Origin: Neptunicoccus sediminis
Lineage (GTDB): Bacteria; Pseudomonadota; Alphaproteobacteria; Rhodobacterales; Rhodobacteraceae
Direction: 5' to 3'
Assembly (NCBI RefSeq): GCF_001719615.1
Contig: NZ_MDVX01000001.1
Location: forward strand, 682,001-746,000
Length of the DNA: 64,000 bases
Part shown: positions 43,268 to 52,965 of the stretch, piece after piece
Position numbering within the stretch: position 1 is the first letter of the stretch
Layout of the letters: each line of letters opens with the position of its first letter
Made by a program: the position numbers and the translations under genes
Notes under the pieces: generated by a model
Seen by the model: the letters and a program-made list of their open reading frames with translations, nothing else
The model's database searches: none
What the model was told of the DNA's origin: nothing

Positions 43268-45043
43268 TCAGAACGCTTCCGCGTCCAAACCCATCACGTT
43301 TTCTGCGCCGGACTGGATCCGTGCAAGGTGCATGCCGGTGGCAGGTAATTGGCGCTGCATGTAATAACGACCCGTGACGAGCTTGTTCTTGTAGAAGTCT
43401 GGATCATCGGTGCCAGCGTCAAGAGCGGACGTTGCGGCTTTTGCCATACGCGCCCACATCAGGCCCATGCAGACATGGCCGAACAGGTGCATAAAGTCCG
43501 AAGAACCGGACAGCGCCGCGTTCGGGTTTTTCATGCCTTCCTGCATAAAGAACATGCCAGCGGTTTGCAGATCCTTGGACGCCTGTTTCAGCGGTGCAAT
43601 GAAATCGGCAATCGCTTCGTCTTCCTTGTTCTCGGAGATGAAATTCTTCACCATGTCAAAGAAGGCCATCACGTGTTTGCCGCCGTCCTGTGCCAGCTTG
43701 CGTCCCACGAGATCGAGCGCCTGAACGCCGTTCGCGCCTTCGTAGATCATAGCAATACGGGCGTCGCGGGTGAACTGGGACATGCCCCATTCCTCGATAT
43801 AGCCGTGACCGCCGTAAATCTGCTGAGCCTGAACAGTCATGTCATAGCCCTTGTCGGTCAGGAACCCTTTCAGGACCGGAGTCAGCAAAGAGATCAGGCC
43901 GTCCGCGTCCTTGTCGCCGTTTTCCTCGGCGCGGTCGATCATCATTGCGCCCCAGTACACAAACGCACGGGCGCCTTCGACAAAGGATTTCTGGTCCATC
44001 AGGCTGCGGCGCACGTCAGGGTGCACGATCAGCGGATCGGCCGGTCCGTCAGGATTTTCCGCGCCGGTCACAGCACGGCCTTGCAGACGGTCCTTGGCGT
44101 AGATCACCGCGTTCTGATAGGCCGCTTCCGCCTGCGACAGCCCCTGCATCGCTACACCCAGACGGGCGTGGTTCATCATGGTGAACATGGCACGCATGCC
44201 TTTGTGTTCGGTCCCGAGCAGATAGCCTGTCGCCCCGTCGTAGTTCATCACACAGGTCGAATTGCCGTGGATGCCCATCTTTTCCTCGATAGAACCGACA
44301 GCAACACCGTTGCGATCCCCCAGCGACCCGTCTTCATTGACCATGAATTTGGGCACGATGAACAGGGATACACCCTTGATGCCTTCCGGCCCGCCGGCGA
44401 TTTTCGCCAGCACCAGATGAATGATGTTCTCGGACATGTCGTGTTCGCCCGAGGAGATAAAGATCTTCTGGCCGGTAATCTTGTAAGAGCCGTCCTCTTG
44501 CGGATCGGCCTTGGTGCGCATCAGACCCAGATCGGTGCCGCAGTGGGATTCTGTCAGGTTCATGGTGCCGGTCCATTCGCAGGACACCATTTTCGGCAGG
44601 TAGGTCTGTTTCTGTTCGTCCGTGCCGTGGGCGTGGATCGCGGCATAGGCGCCGTTGGTCAGGCCGGAATACATCCCGAACGCCTGGTTCGCGGAAGAGA
44701 CCATTTCGGAAACGGCCATGCCCAGAATATACGGCATGCCCTGACCACCGTATTCGGCATCAGAGGCGATTCCGGTCCAGCCGCCTTCGCGGAACTGGTC
44801 AAAAGCGGCTTTGAATCCGGTTGGCGTGCGGACAACACCGTTTTCCAGTGTGCAGCCTTCCTTGTCGCCCACAACGTTCAGCGGTGCGATGACCTCTCCG
44901 GTGATCTTTCCGGCCTCTTCCAAAACGGCAGAGGTGAAATCAGGGGTCAAATCCTCGTATCCGGGGATTTTTTCGTTCTCTACATCAAGAACGTCGTGCA
45001 GGACAAAAGCCATATCTTTTGTTGGCGCGGTATAGGTTGGCAT
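43268..45043 (-). CDS. acyl-CoA dehydrogenase with extended C-terminal domain (FadE-like)
   Basis: A 591-residue acyl-CoA dehydrogenase of the long form with an additional C-terminal domain. Key segments are [33 protein letters not shown] and [16 protein letters not shown], whose Glu is the likely catalytic base. First structural gene of the leftward cluster; a MerR regulator lies 65 bases upstream on the same strand. Confidence 0.94.
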   Translation of the reverse strand: MPTYTAPTKDMAFVLHDVLDVENEKIPGYEDLTPDFTSAVLEEAGKITGEVIAPLNVVGDKEGCTLENGVVRTPTGFKAAFDQFREGGWTGIASDAEYGGQGMPYILGMAVSEMVSSANQAFGMYSGLTNGAYAAIHAHGTDEQKQTYLPKMVSCEWTGTMNLTESHCGTDLGLMRTKADPQEDGSYKITGQKIFISSGEHDMSENIIHLVLAKIAGGPEGIKGVSLFIVPKFMVNEDGSLGDRNGVAVGSIEEKMGIHGNSTCVMNYDGATGYLLGTEHKGMRAMFTMMNHARLGVAMQGLSQAEAAYQNAVIYAKDRLQGRAVTGAENPDGPADPLIVHPDVRRSLMDQKSFVEGARAFVYWGAMMIDRAEENGDKDADGLISLLTPVLKGFLTDKGYDMTVQAQQIYGGHGYIEEWGMSQFTRDARIAMIYEGANGVQALDLVGRKLAQDGGKHVMAFFDMVKNFISENKEDEAIADFIAPLKQASKDLQTAGMFFMQEGMKNPNAALSGSSDFMHLFGHVCMGLMWARMAKAATSALDAGTDDPDFYKNKLVTGRYYMQRQLPATGMHLARIQSGAENVMGLDAEAF

Positions 45044-45108
45044 AGGCGTGTTCCTCGGTATTGATAATCGGGTTTAGGGCAGGGCAAGGGCCGCAGATTT
45101 GATCTGCT

Positions 45109-45507
45109 TTATTCTGCGGCTTCTTGCGCGAATGTTTTGGCGATGAAATCGGCACCCCATTCGAGCTGCTTTTCAAACTCGGCAATGGTTTGGTCCAGCT
45201 CGGCGCGCTGTTGTTTCATCGCGGCCAGACGTTCTTGTGCCAGTTCATAGGTCTCTGTCAGTTGGGTCCGCTGCTGGTCGCCAATATAGTAAAGATCCAG
45301 CAACTGGCGGATTTCTTCCAGCGAAAAGCCAAAGCGTTTGCCCTGAAGAATCAGTTTCAAACGAGCTTGGGATCGTTTGCCATAGAGACGTTTTTGCCCG
45401 TCGCGGAGCGGGGACAGCAATTCTTTTGATTCGTAAAACCGCAGAGTACGCGGGGTTACATCATATTCTTCGCACATCTGGCGAATAGTCTTACGGGGTT
45501 CAGACAT
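45109..45507 (-). CDS. MerR family regulator of the beta-oxidation cluster
   Basis: A 132-residue MerR-type protein. The helix-turn-helix/wing has RQMCEEYDVTPRTLRFYESK and LKLILQGKRFGFSLEEIRQL. A long coiled coil forms the dimerisation region (about residues 75-118). No C-terminal metal Cys cluster is present. I chose ATG 45507, after GAGGT. It stands just upstream of the FadE-like gene and below a cluster of TTACGT/ACGTAA sites, so it likely controls itself and the fatty-acid genes, as LiuR-type regulators do. Confidence 0.88.
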   Translation of the reverse strand: MSEPRKTIRQMCEEYDVTPRTLRFYESKELLSPLRDGQKRLYGKRSQARLKLILQGKRFGFSLEEIRQLLDLYYIGDQQRTQLTETYELAQERLAAMKQQRAELDQTIAEFEKQLEWGADFIAKTFAQEAAE

Positions 45508-45541
45508 GATTGACCTCGGGTTCAAAGTTGAATCGTGATGC

Positions 45542-45596
45542 TTACGTGTACGTCAACGTAACACAAAATCACGGATTGTGCATGACGTTTACGTAA
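45542..45596. promoter_or_regulatory. MerR-type operator cluster (TTACGT-N2-ACGT sites)
   Basis: Three related sites lie upstream of the MerR gene: TTACGTGTACGTCA (45542-45555), an overlapping reverse site within GTACGTCAACGTAA (45548-45561), and a reverse site TGACGTTTACGTAA (45583-45596). TTACGT arms with ACGT partners resemble motifs I associate with LiuR/MerR regulators of acyl-CoA metabolism. Confidence 0.6.
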
Positions 45597-45675
45597 AGGG
45601 ACGCAGCGTTACTTCAACCTTATCGGGTCATTTTTATCTGAAAACCGGCGGAATCCCGCAAGGGGCGGGCTATTC

Positions 45676-46071
45676 CTAGCTGGCTTTCCCCGTGCGGCGG
45701 GCGTTTATCAGACGCTCTTCGGTACGGGTCCGCAACTCTCGCAATTCGTCCAGTGTGACGGCCAGTTGCGCATAGCGGTCTTCCAGTTCCACAAGCTGTC
45801 GGTCGGCCATTTCCATCAGGGCTTCAAGCTGGTTTTGCTGGTTTTCCTTGTCGTACATCTCTAGCCACTGGCGGATTTCTTCAAGGCTGAACCCCCAGCG
45901 CTTGCCCCGCAGGATCAGTTCCATGCGGGCAAATTCTGTCGGTCCGTAATAGCGGGTCCGTCCCTCTTTTTCAGGGAAGATCAGTTCGATATATTCATAA
46001 TAACGGAGCGTGCGCGTGGTCACATCGAATTTCGCGCACATCTCTTTCAGGTTCAAGCGGTCGCCGGGCAT
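45676..46071 (-). CDS. second MerR family regulator
   Basis: A 131-residue MerR-type protein similar in layout to the preceding one: KEMCAKFDVTTRTLRYYEYI, LILRGKRWGFSLEEIRQWL, then a coiled coil of about 45 residues and no metal-binding Cys. GGAGGAATAGACAG before ATG 46071 supports the start; the upstream frame to 46380 is not convincing. It diverges from the thioesterase pair and may regulate it or the beta-oxidation genes. Confidence 0.85.
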   Translation of the reverse strand: MPGDRLNLKEMCAKFDVTTRTLRYYEYIELIFPEKEGRTRYYGPTEFARMELILRGKRWGFSLEEIRQWLEMYDKENQQNQLEALMEMADRQLVELEDRYAQLAVTLDELRELRTRTEERLINARRTGKAS

Positions 46072-46435
46072 TCTGTCTATTCCTCCCAGGAAGATTTGGG
46101 CGAAATTTAACAAACCACGGAATGTTTGCAATACGAAACGCCGTTCCGCACTGCAAAACGGCTCGGGTCGCAGTAACTTTCGCGCGAAGACCCGGACGCC
46201 GTGGCCCGAGCCAAAAGCAGGAAGTGACGGATTGAACCGCTTGCAAACGCCGCCATCGGGTTCGGCGTCATTGTGCAAGACACGCCATTCCGAAAGCCGG
46301 CACAAGTTGGACCGTGATGCCAGTTTAACCGGATGACGCGAAGTTAACCACCCGCCGCTGCTAATGCGAGTTAGCATCAATCGCGTACTTCGGACTTGTT
46401 AAGGCAATTGCAAGTTAAATATCAGTGACGTAACG
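46072..46435. other. 364-base divergent spacer between MerR and thioesterase genes
   Basis: No gene seen. It contains several inverted repeats: GTTTGCA (46124-46130) with TGCAAAAC (46152-46159), TTCGCGCGAA (46179-46188) and GCTAATGCGAGTTAGC (46360-46375). These may include the MerR operator and promoters for both directions. Confidence 0.5.
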
Positions 46436-46981
46436 ATGACAGGAATTCCGGTGCCTGACCGCCCGGAGACTCCGTTTCAGGAAGGGACCCACAGACCGAT
46501 GACCGAAGAAGAATTGCGCCTGCGTGTGACAGTGGCCAAGAAATTTATGGCGGCGCTGCCGTTTTGCCATGCCCTTGATATGCGGATCGACGAGGCAGGC
46601 GTCTCGGAGGCGGTGATGTCCATGCCCTATAACCCCCAAACCGTTGGCGACCCTGATACCGGCGTGGTCCACGGCGGCGCAGTATCTGCGCTGATGGACA
46701 CCTGCTGCGGGTTTGCGGTGAACTTGCATCCCGATTGTGTCATCCCGACAGCGACCATTGATCTGCGCATGGATTACATGCGGTCTGCCAAACCCGGAGA
46801 GCGGATTTTCGCAAAGGCCCATGTCTACAAGGCCACAAGCACGGTGTCCTTTGTGCGGGCCATTGCCTATGAGGACGATCCGGAAAATCCGGTGGCCACG
46901 GCAACAGGGGCCTTTGTGTTCAGCAAAAGCAGTAAGGCCGGTAAAACCGGCGCAAAGGGCAAGAGCGGAGAACTCGCATGA
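46436..46981 (+). CDS. PaaI family thioesterase (hotdog fold)
   Basis: A 181-residue hotdog protein. VVHGGAVSALMDTCCGF is the active-site helix, followed by TATIDLRMDYMR. It probably hydrolyses acyl-CoA esters. The start may instead be ATG 46499, which has GGAAGGGA upstream; the extra 21 residues at 46436 are polar and poorly supported. It overlaps the next thioesterase by four bases. Confidence 0.87.
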   Translation: MTGIPVPDRPETPFQEGTHRPMTEEELRLRVTVAKKFMAALPFCHALDMRIDEAGVSEAVMSMPYNPQTVGDPDTGVVHGGAVSALMDTCCGFAVNLHPDCVIPTATIDLRMDYMRSAKPGERIFAKAHVYKATSTVSFVRAIAYEDDPENPVATATGAFVFSKSSKAGKTGAKGKSGELA

Positions 46982-47487
46982 ACAAGCCGGAATCCTTGCA
47001 AGTTGTGAAACAGCGGCGTGACGGTGTGCTTACCGCGCTGGTGGACAGCATTCCTTATATCAAGTTCCTTAATATCTCGTTTGACCGGCGGGGCGACGAA
47101 TTGACCGCTGTGATGCAGTTCGAAGACAAGCTGATCGGCAATCCGGCTATTCCGGCCATCCACGGCGGGGCCACGGCATCTTTCTTGGAGACTGCGGCGC
47201 TGATTGAACTGGCGTGGCAGCGGGCCTGGACGATGATGGAGGACGGGCAAATGGAAGCGGAAGATGTGGCCGCTGCCGGATATTTGCGCCTGCCGAAAAC
47301 CATCGACTTTACGGTGGATTATCTGCGCTCCGGTCTGCCGCGGGACTGTTATGCCCGTGCGCGGGTCAACCGCTCCGGTCGGCGTTACGCCAGTGTCCAC
47401 GTCGAGGCATGGCAGGACAATCGCGCCCGCTTGTTCGCGCAGGCGACGGGGCATTTCCTGATGCCACGGCTCGACACGGGTGGCTGA
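46978..47487 (+). CDS. PaaI family thioesterase (hotdog fold)
   Basis: A 169-residue hotdog protein, a paralogue of its neighbour: IHGGATASFLETAALIELA and TIDFTVDYLRSG match the family. The ATGA overlap (46978-46981) suggests a heteromer or at least coupled synthesis. A role in releasing CoA from acyl intermediates fits the nearby fatty-acid genes. Confidence 0.87.
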   Translation: MNKPESLQVVKQRRDGVLTALVDSIPYIKFLNISFDRRGDELTAVMQFEDKLIGNPAIPAIHGGATASFLETAALIELAWQRAWTMMEDGQMEAEDVAAAGYLRLPKTIDFTVDYLRSGLPRDCYARARVNRSGRRYASVHVEAWQDNRARLFAQATGHFLMPRLDTGG

Positions 47488-47521
47488 GCCGCTTCAACCC
47501 CATGATCCGGCTGGGGGGCGG

Positions 47522-48826
47522 ATGCGTCTGACCCACCGTCGGGTGTTGAACGTAGCGGTGCCGATTGTGATCTCCAACGCCACGGTCCCGATCCTCGGGG
47601 CGGTGGACACGGGCGTTGTGGGACAGATGGGGCTGGCTGCCCCCATTGGCGCAGTCGGGATCGGCGCGATTATCCTGACGGCGATTTACTGGATCTTCGG
47701 TTTTTTGCGGATGGGTACGGCAGGGCTGACCGCCCAAGCCATCGGGGCGCGGGATCAGGGGGAGGTCTGTGCGCTTTTGGTGCGCAGCCTGATGATCGGG
47801 CTGGTAGCGGGAGTCGGGTTTATTCTGTTTCAGGTGCCGGTCTTTTCTGCGGCCTTCCTGATTGCGCCGGCCTCACCCGAGGTGGAAGGACTGGCGCAGG
47901 GGTATCTTGCCATTCGGGTCTGGAGCGCCCCTGCTGCCATTGCCATTTACGGGCTGACCGGCTGGTTGATCGCCCATGAACGCACCAAGGCAGTACTTGT
48001 TTTGCAGATCTGGATGAACGGGGTGAATATCCTGCTGGACCTGTTGTTTGTGCTGCAACTGGGCTGGGGCGTTGAGGGTGTGGCAATCGCCACGGTGATT
48101 GCCGAAGCCAGCGGGCTGATGCTTGGCCTGTGGCTGGTGCGGGACGGGTTTACCGGACGGTACTGGCACAACTGGGCAGTGGTGTTTGACCGCGCGATCC
48201 TGCGGCGCATGGCCTTGGTCAATTCGGACATCATGATCCGCTCGGTTCTGTTGCAGATCGGTTTTGTGTCCTTCCTGTTTCTGGGATCTTCCTTTGATGA
48301 CACCACACTGGCGGCCAATCAGGTGTTGATCCAGTTCCTGTTTATCACCTCTTATGGTATGGACGGTTTTGCCTTTGCCGCCGAAGCGCTGATCGGTCAG
48401 GCGCTGGGCGCGAAGGACCGGACCTCCCTGCGGCGTAGTGTGATGCTGACCAGCTTTTGGGCGGCGGTGGTGATCGTTATTCTGTCCGTGTTCTTCGCAT
48501 TTGGTGGTGGTTGGCTGATCGACCTGATGGCCAAAGCGCCTGCCGTGCAAGCGGCGGCGCGGGACTATCTGTTCTGGATGGTGCTTGCGCCGTTTCTGGG
48601 CGGCCCGTCATGGATGCTGGATGGCATCTTTATCGGGGCGACCCGCAGCCGCGACATGCGCAATATGATGGTGGTGTCTTTTGCGATCTACCTGCTGTCG
48701 GTCTGGTTGCTGCTTGGCCCGTTCGGAAATCACGGGCTTTGGGCCAGCCTGCTGATCTTCTTTGTCGCCCGCGGGGTGACGCTTGCCTTTCGCTATCCCG
48801 CGCTAGAGCGGGGGGCGGAGGATTGA
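47522..48826 (+). CDS. MATE family efflux transporter (DinF-like)
   Basis: A 434-residue membrane protein with about twelve helices. ILGAVDTGVVGQMG and ANQVLIQFLFITSYGMDGFAFAAEALIGQ (read in segments) are typical of the DinF branch of MATE pumps. ATG 47522 follows GGGGGGCGG; a GTG at 47480, overlapping the previous stop, adds 14 residues without a ribosome site. Substrate unknown. Confidence 0.88.
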   Translation: MRLTHRRVLNVAVPIVISNATVPILGAVDTGVVGQMGLAAPIGAVGIGAIILTAIYWIFGFLRMGTAGLTAQAIGARDQGEVCALLVRSLMIGLVAGVGFILFQVPVFSAAFLIAPASPEVEGLAQGYLAIRVWSAPAAIAIYGLTGWLIAHERTKAVLVLQIWMNGVNILLDLLFVLQLGWGVEGVAIATVIAEASGLMLGLWLVRDGFTGRYWHNWAVVFDRAILRRMALVNSDIMIRSVLLQIGFVSFLFLGSSFDDTTLAANQVLIQFLFITSYGMDGFAFAAEALIGQALGAKDRTSLRRSVMLTSFWAAVVIVILSVFFAFGGGWLIDLMAKAPAVQAAARDYLFWMVLAPFLGGPSWMLDGIFIGATRSRDMRNMMVVSFAIYLLSVWLLLGPFGNHGLWASLLIFFVARGVTLAFRYPALERGAED

Positions 48827-48838
48827 TCCTGTAGTTTA

Positions 48839-48862
48839 TGAGTATTTTGGGAACATTGAAGC
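48839..48862 (+). repeat. dispersed intergenic repeat, copy 3
   Basis: GAGTATTTTGGGAACATTGA then AGCC (from 48840) matches the right arm of the inverted repeat at 6180-6202 and the copy at 27859. It lies between convergent gene ends. Confidence 0.6.
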
Positions 48863-48869
48863 CTGTTGC

Positions 48870-49217
48870 CTACCCAAACAGGTCGAGCACAGCTTCGGGC
48901 GGGCGCCCTATGGCGGCGCGGTTGTTGGCAAAAACCACAGGGCGTTCGATCAGGATCGGGTTTTCTGCCATTGCCGCGATCAGCGTTGCATCGTCGTCCG
49001 TTTTGGTCAGGCCGAGTTCGCGAAAACGCTTTTCGCCGCTGCGCATCAGGTCAATCGCAGGGATACCCAGCAGGGCCAGTGCGTTTTCAAGCTCTGACGC
49101 GCTTGGTGGTGTTTCGAGGTAGCGAATGATTTCTGGGGCGTGACCGGCCTCTGTCAACAACTCCAGCGTCTGGCGGGATTTGGAACATCTCGGATTGTGC
49201 CAGATTGTAACGTTCAT
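48870..49217 (-). CDS. ArsC/YfgD family arsenate reductase-like protein
   Basis: A 115-residue thioredoxin-fold protein. The motif HNPRCSKSR places the nucleophilic Cys near residue 11, and [17 protein letters not shown] is the typical C-terminal half. It is glutaredoxin-dependent in characterised relatives. ATG 49217 overlaps the pyrD stop (ATGA), favouring it over ATG 49223. There is no ars operon context, so a general reductase role is possible. Confidence 0.88.
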   Translation of the reverse strand: MNVTIWHNPRCSKSRQTLELLTEAGHAPEIIRYLETPPSASELENALALLGIPAIDLMRSGEKRFRELGLTKTDDDATLIAAMAENPILIERPVVFANNRAAIGRPPEAVLDLFG

Positions 49218-50272
49218 AACCATGTCTCCTGTTCTGTGCCGACGGCCTGCGCGACCGAGTCGTAACCGTCCCTCTGTAAAAGCCCATCGAGATCCCGCGC
49301 GATTTGTCCGGCAAGGGACAGACCGCCGTAGACAAGTGCCGTGTAGAGTTGCACGGCAGAGGCGCCGGCGCGGATTTTGGCATAGGCCTGTTCTGCGTTG
49401 GAAACCCCGCCGACGCCGATGAGCGGGACTGTGCCTTTGGTAAGACGGCTGAGCTGTGCGAGTATGCGGGTGGAGCGTTCAAACAGGGGCTGGCCGGACA
49501 GGCCGCCCTGTTGGTCCCGATCCGCGCTGCGTAGTCCTTCACGGGAGAGCGTTGTATTGGTGGCGATGATCCCGCTGATGCCGCTGGTTGTGGCGACTTC
49601 CGCGATGTCTTCGAGATCCGCAGGGTTTAGATCGGGCGCGATCTTGAGGAACACCGGCAAGGGACGCTCCAGCGCGGCTCGGGTCTGCATCACGTCAGAC
49701 AGCAGCGAGGCGAGGGCCGCTTTGCCTTGCAAATCCCGCAGCTTTTCGGTGTTGGGCGAAGACACATTCACCGTGGCAAAGTCGATATAGGGCGCACAGC
49801 GTTCCAGCACCTTGCAGAAATCGGCAGCCTTATCCTGTGTCGTCTTGTTCGCACCGAGGTTCAGCCCGACGATGCCGCTGTCGCTGCGCTGTGCCAGTCG
49901 GGTGGCGATAGCTTCAGCCCCGTCATTGTTAAAACCGAACCGGTTAATCGCGGCCGCATCTTCGCGCAGGCGGAACAGGCGGGGTTTGTCATTGCCGCTT
50001 TGGGGTTTCGGGGTGGCCGCGCCCACTTCGATAAAGCCGAACCCCGATTGCAGCAGCGGTGCTATGGCGGTGGCGTTTTTATCAAACCCTGCGGCCAGCC
50101 CGATCGGGTTGGGCAGGGACAATCCGGCCAGCGTGGTTTGCAGGCGAACAGAGGTGACAGGGCCGGATTTTGGCGTCAGCCCCAGTTGCAGCGCCTTGAT
50201 CGCGAGCCCGTGGCCGGTTTCAGGATCAATCCGGTACATGGCTGCCAGTGCCAGACGCTCTGCCAGCGTCAT
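49214..50272 (-). CDS. pyrD: dihydroorotate dehydrogenase (quinone), class 2
   Basis: A 352-residue membrane-associated flavoenzyme of pyrimidine synthesis. An N-terminal hydrophobic helix region is followed by [26 protein letters not shown], the catalytic Ser in [14 protein letters not shown] and a C-terminal [19 protein letters not shown] phosphate site. The start overlaps the DUF952 stop by four bases; the stop overlaps the ArsC-like start. Confidence 0.96.
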   Translation of the reverse strand: MTLAERLALAAMYRIDPETGHGLAIKALQLGLTPKSGPVTSVRLQTTLAGLSLPNPIGLAAGFDKNATAIAPLLQSGFGFIEVGAATPKPQSGNDKPRLFRLREDAAAINRFGFNNDGAEAIATRLAQRSDSGIVGLNLGANKTTQDKAADFCKVLERCAPYIDFATVNVSSPNTEKLRDLQGKAALASLLSDVMQTRAALERPLPVFLKIAPDLNPADLEDIAEVATTSGISGIIATNTTLSREGLRSADRDQQGGLSGQPLFERSTRILAQLSRLTKGTVPLIGVGGVSNAEQAYAKIRAGASAVQLYTALVYGGLSLAGQIARDLDGLLQRDGYDSVAQAVGTEQETWL

Positions 50273-50604
50273 GTCATTTTCACCGGAAAGTCATGACCGC
50301 CCGCGCCAAGGGGCAATTCTTCGGCCCAAGCGACATGATCCATGCGGAACGGCGCGTAGAGGTGGGGGAATTTCGCGCCCCCGCGGGAGGTTTCCCATTC
50401 CAGTTTTTCCATCGCATCTGTGTCTGCGGCGATCAGCCAGAGACCGATTTCCCCGGCAAAATGACGGGCGGCGGTTTCGCGGGCCTGTTCAGCGGTGGAG
50501 AAATGCACAAAGCCGTCGGCCAGATCCACCGGCGCACCCAGCGTTTCGCCTGCGGCCTGCATTGCGGCCCATTCATCGGAGCGGAAGATTTTATAGATAA
50601 GCAT
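50269..50604 (-). CDS. DUF952 domain protein
   Basis: A 111-residue protein. [19 protein letters not shown] and [11 protein letters not shown] are hallmarks of DUF952, whose function I do not know. ATG 50604 opens [12 protein letters not shown]. It is the first of three genes linked by ATGA overlaps (DUF952, pyrD, ArsC-like), so it may serve pyrimidine metabolism only by co-expression. Confidence 0.85.
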   Translation of the reverse strand: MLIYKIFRSDEWAAMQAAGETLGAPVDLADGFVHFSTAEQARETAARHFAGEIGLWLIAADTDAMEKLEWETSRGGAKFPHLYAPFRMDHVAWAEELPLGAGGHDFPVKMT

Positions 50605-50708
50605 GGGCGCGTGATGCCGCGAGTCCGGCTTCACGTCAAGGTGGATTGATGCTCGACAGGGGGGCGGAACCGTGCGACCGCTGGACAAGAGAGTTCGAGG
50701 AGCGTGAA

Positions 50709-52082
50709 ATGTCCCAATCCCGTGACCTGACCACAGGGCCGGTTTCCGGTCATTTCCGCACATTGGCGGTGCCAATGGCGATCGGCATGGTGTTTACGAC
50801 ACTTTATAATGTGGTGGATACGTTTTATGCCGGTATGATCTCCACGGATGCGCAGGCAGGACTGGCGATTTCCTTTCAGGTGTTCTTTGTCATGATCGCT
50901 TTTGGCTTCGGGCTGAACGCGGCGCTAAACGCGCTGGTGGGCAAGGCGCTGGGGGAAAAGCGGGGCGGGCAGGCCAAGAGGATTGCCTGTCAGGGGATCA
51001 CTTATTCCATACTGGCCTCGGCCGTTCTGGCGGTGATCGGCTTTATTGCGATGCCCTATTTGCTGGCCATTGTCTCTGAACCCGGCGCCTACCGCGCGGC
51101 CGGACAGTCCTATTTGCAAGTGCTGCTGTTCGCTGCGCCAAGCTTTCTGGTGGCTTTCAGTGCCAATGGTATCCTCGGGGCGCAGGGCGATATGAAATCC
51201 ATGCAGCACGCGCAGATTGTGTCGTTCTTTGTGAACCTCGGGCTGAACCCGCTGTTTATCTTTGGCATTCCCGGAGTCATCGACGGCATCGGGTTTAACG
51301 GAATTGCCCTGTCCACCGCTGTCAGTCAGACGGGGGTGATGGCATTTATCCTTTATCGCGTGTTTACTTCGGATGTGATGGCGCACAAGCAGGTCGCGGT
51401 GTTTCGGCCCCGCGCGAAATGGATCAACCAGATCACGCAACAGGCGCTGCCAACCAGTTTCACCATGATTGTCATGATGCTGGCCGGCTTTGTGGTTCAG
51501 TATTTCCTCAAAGGTTTTGGCGGGGCGGCGGTGGCGGCTTACGGCGTCGGGCTGCGGGTGGAACAGCTTGTCCTTTTGCCCGGCTTCGGACTGACCGGGG
51601 CCTTGTTGCCGATTGTGGCGCAGAACTTCGGGGCGGGAAATTATGACCGCGTGCGCGAGGCGCTGTGGTTCTGTTGCAAGGTCGGGGTTGTGCTGATGTT
51701 TTGCGGATCGCTGGTCCTGTGGCTGGCGGCGCCCCATGCTATCGCGGTGTTCAGTGACGATCCCGAAGTAATCCGCATCGGTGCGCAGTATCTGCGTGTG
51801 GACGGGTTTATCCTGCCGGTTTACATCGTGTTGTTTGCTATGAACTCGTTCCTGCAGGCGCTGCAAAAGCCGGTTTATACGCTTTGGGTCGGGATTTACC
51901 GGCAAGGCTTGGCGGTGTTCTGCTTCAGTTGGCTGTTTGTACGGGTTCTGGACCTGGGCACATGGAGCGTGTGGTTTGGTATCGCGGTTGCCGTGGTCTC
52001 GGGCTTGGGCCTGTCCCTGTGGCTAAGCGCGCGTGTGGCGCGTCAACAGATCGGCGGCTGGCGTACGCCGGTTCAGCCGTAG
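50709..52082 (+). CDS. MATE family efflux transporter (NorM-like)
   Basis: A 457-residue membrane protein with about twelve helices. TTLYNVVDTFYAGMI and AAVAAYGVGLRVEQLVLLPG are typical of the VcmN/NorM branch. GAGGAG at 50697-50702 supports ATG 50709; the upstream frame to 50646 overlaps the DUF952 promoter region. Probably Na+- or H+-driven export of cationic compounds. Confidence 0.88.
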   Translation: MSQSRDLTTGPVSGHFRTLAVPMAIGMVFTTLYNVVDTFYAGMISTDAQAGLAISFQVFFVMIAFGFGLNAALNALVGKALGEKRGGQAKRIACQGITYSILASAVLAVIGFIAMPYLLAIVSEPGAYRAAGQSYLQVLLFAAPSFLVAFSANGILGAQGDMKSMQHAQIVSFFVNLGLNPLFIFGIPGVIDGIGFNGIALSTAVSQTGVMAFILYRVFTSDVMAHKQVAVFRPRAKWINQITQQALPTSFTMIVMMLAGFVVQYFLKGFGGAAVAAYGVGLRVEQLVLLPGFGLTGALLPIVAQNFGAGNYDRVREALWFCCKVGVVLMFCGSLVLWLAAPHAIAVFSDDPEVIRIGAQYLRVDGFILPVYIVLFAMNSFLQALQKPVYTLWVGIYRQGLAVFCFSWLFVRVLDLGTWSVWFGIAVAVVSGLGLSLWLSARVARQQIGGWRTPVQP

Positions 52083-52276
52083 CGGTCTTGCAAGACAGTA
52101 TAGAGTCGTCGCTTTCGCGGGGCGGCGTCTTCGCTGTCCGGTCGGGCGGCTGGGATTTCCGCCTTGGCCTGCAGGGTCTGGGAGGTGCGCAGGATATGCG
52201 GGTCCGGAGCGTTGGTGCAAGTGTCTTGCCGCGACTGTTGGCGCGGGTTTTCGGTGGGGTGAAACCGGGATGCCAT
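52073..52276 (-). CDS. small basic protein of unknown function (tentative)
   Basis: A 67-residue open frame beginning MASRFHPTENPRQQS and ending RRLYTVLQDRYG. AGAGGCAG precedes the ATG, the only support besides the open frame. It is hydrophilic, without membrane helix or motif. The 3' end overlaps the MATE gene on the other strand by ten bases. The rest of the spacer (52277-52434) shows nothing further. Confidence 0.4.
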   Translation of the reverse strand: MASRFHPTENPRQQSRQDTCTNAPDPHILRTSQTLQAKAEIPAARPDSEDAAPRKRRLYTVLQDRYG

Positions 52277-52434
52277 TGGTTCTGCCTCTGAAAGAACGCG
52301 CCGCTCTTCGGGGCGCTTGCCCCTTTAGCCTGCGGGTGGATTCGGGCGGAAATGCGGCGTAGCGGCGGGGTGGATGTCGCAGGTTTGTGATAAATGCAAC
52401 AGTTCTGTGACGGAAAAGACGCGTTTTCCTTAGG

Positions 52435-52959
52435 TCACTTCGGGTTGCGACGCTGCATCACAATCGTGTCGCTACCCATGTAATGGGCCTTGTGTATTTC
52501 GCGGTAGCCGAGTCGGTTCGCCAGTTTTTGCGAGACCGCATGGGCGGGGTGGAAAATCGCGACGGTCTTGTCAAATCGGGTATCGGCCCAGTCGAGCGCT
52601 GCGCCCATAGCCTCGGCAGCAAACCCCTGTCCGTGGGCCCAAGGCGCAAGCACCCAGCCGGCTTCGGGGGTGTCCCCAAGGGCAGGGCGGATGTCCCGTT
52701 TGTAATTGGCAAAGCCGACTTCGCCCACAAATTGTTCGTCGTGGGTGGTCACGCACCAATACCCGAACCCCAACATCTGCCAGTGACCGGCATAGCGCAG
52801 AAAACGGGACCAGCTCTCGGCGGGGGTGGCCGGTTCGGGGGAGATATATTTACTGACCTTCGGATCGGCCCACATCGCCGCAGAGTCCGCGTAATCCTGC
52901 AAGCGATGTGCCCGCAGGATCAGCCGTTCCGTGTTCAGCTTCGGGGCCGCGCTGAGCAT
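52435..52959 (-). CDS. GNAT family N-acetyltransferase (RimJ/RimL-like)
   Basis: A 174-residue acetyltransferase. LNTERLILRAHRLQDY is the typical RimJ/RimL opening; GEVGFANYK and APWAHGQGFAAEAMGAAL contain the acetyl-CoA loop. It lies directly downstream of thrS on the same strand. The target may be a protein N-terminus or a small molecule. Confidence 0.9.
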   Translation of the reverse strand: MLSAAPKLNTERLILRAHRLQDYADSAAMWADPKVSKYISPEPATPAESWSRFLRYAGHWQMLGFGYWCVTTHDEQFVGEVGFANYKRDIRPALGDTPEAGWVLAPWAHGQGFAAEAMGAALDWADTRFDKTVAIFHPAHAVSQKLANRLGYREIHKAHYMGSDTIVMQRRNPK

Positions 52960-52965
52960 TGCGGC

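Noticed and set aside
43349-45064. 571-residue frame on the plus strand
   Set aside because: Antisense to the FadE-like acyl-CoA dehydrogenase; no domain pattern.
48870-49217. Arsenic resistance island
   Set aside because: Only an ArsC-like protein is present, coupled to pyrD; there is no arsR, arsB or acr3.
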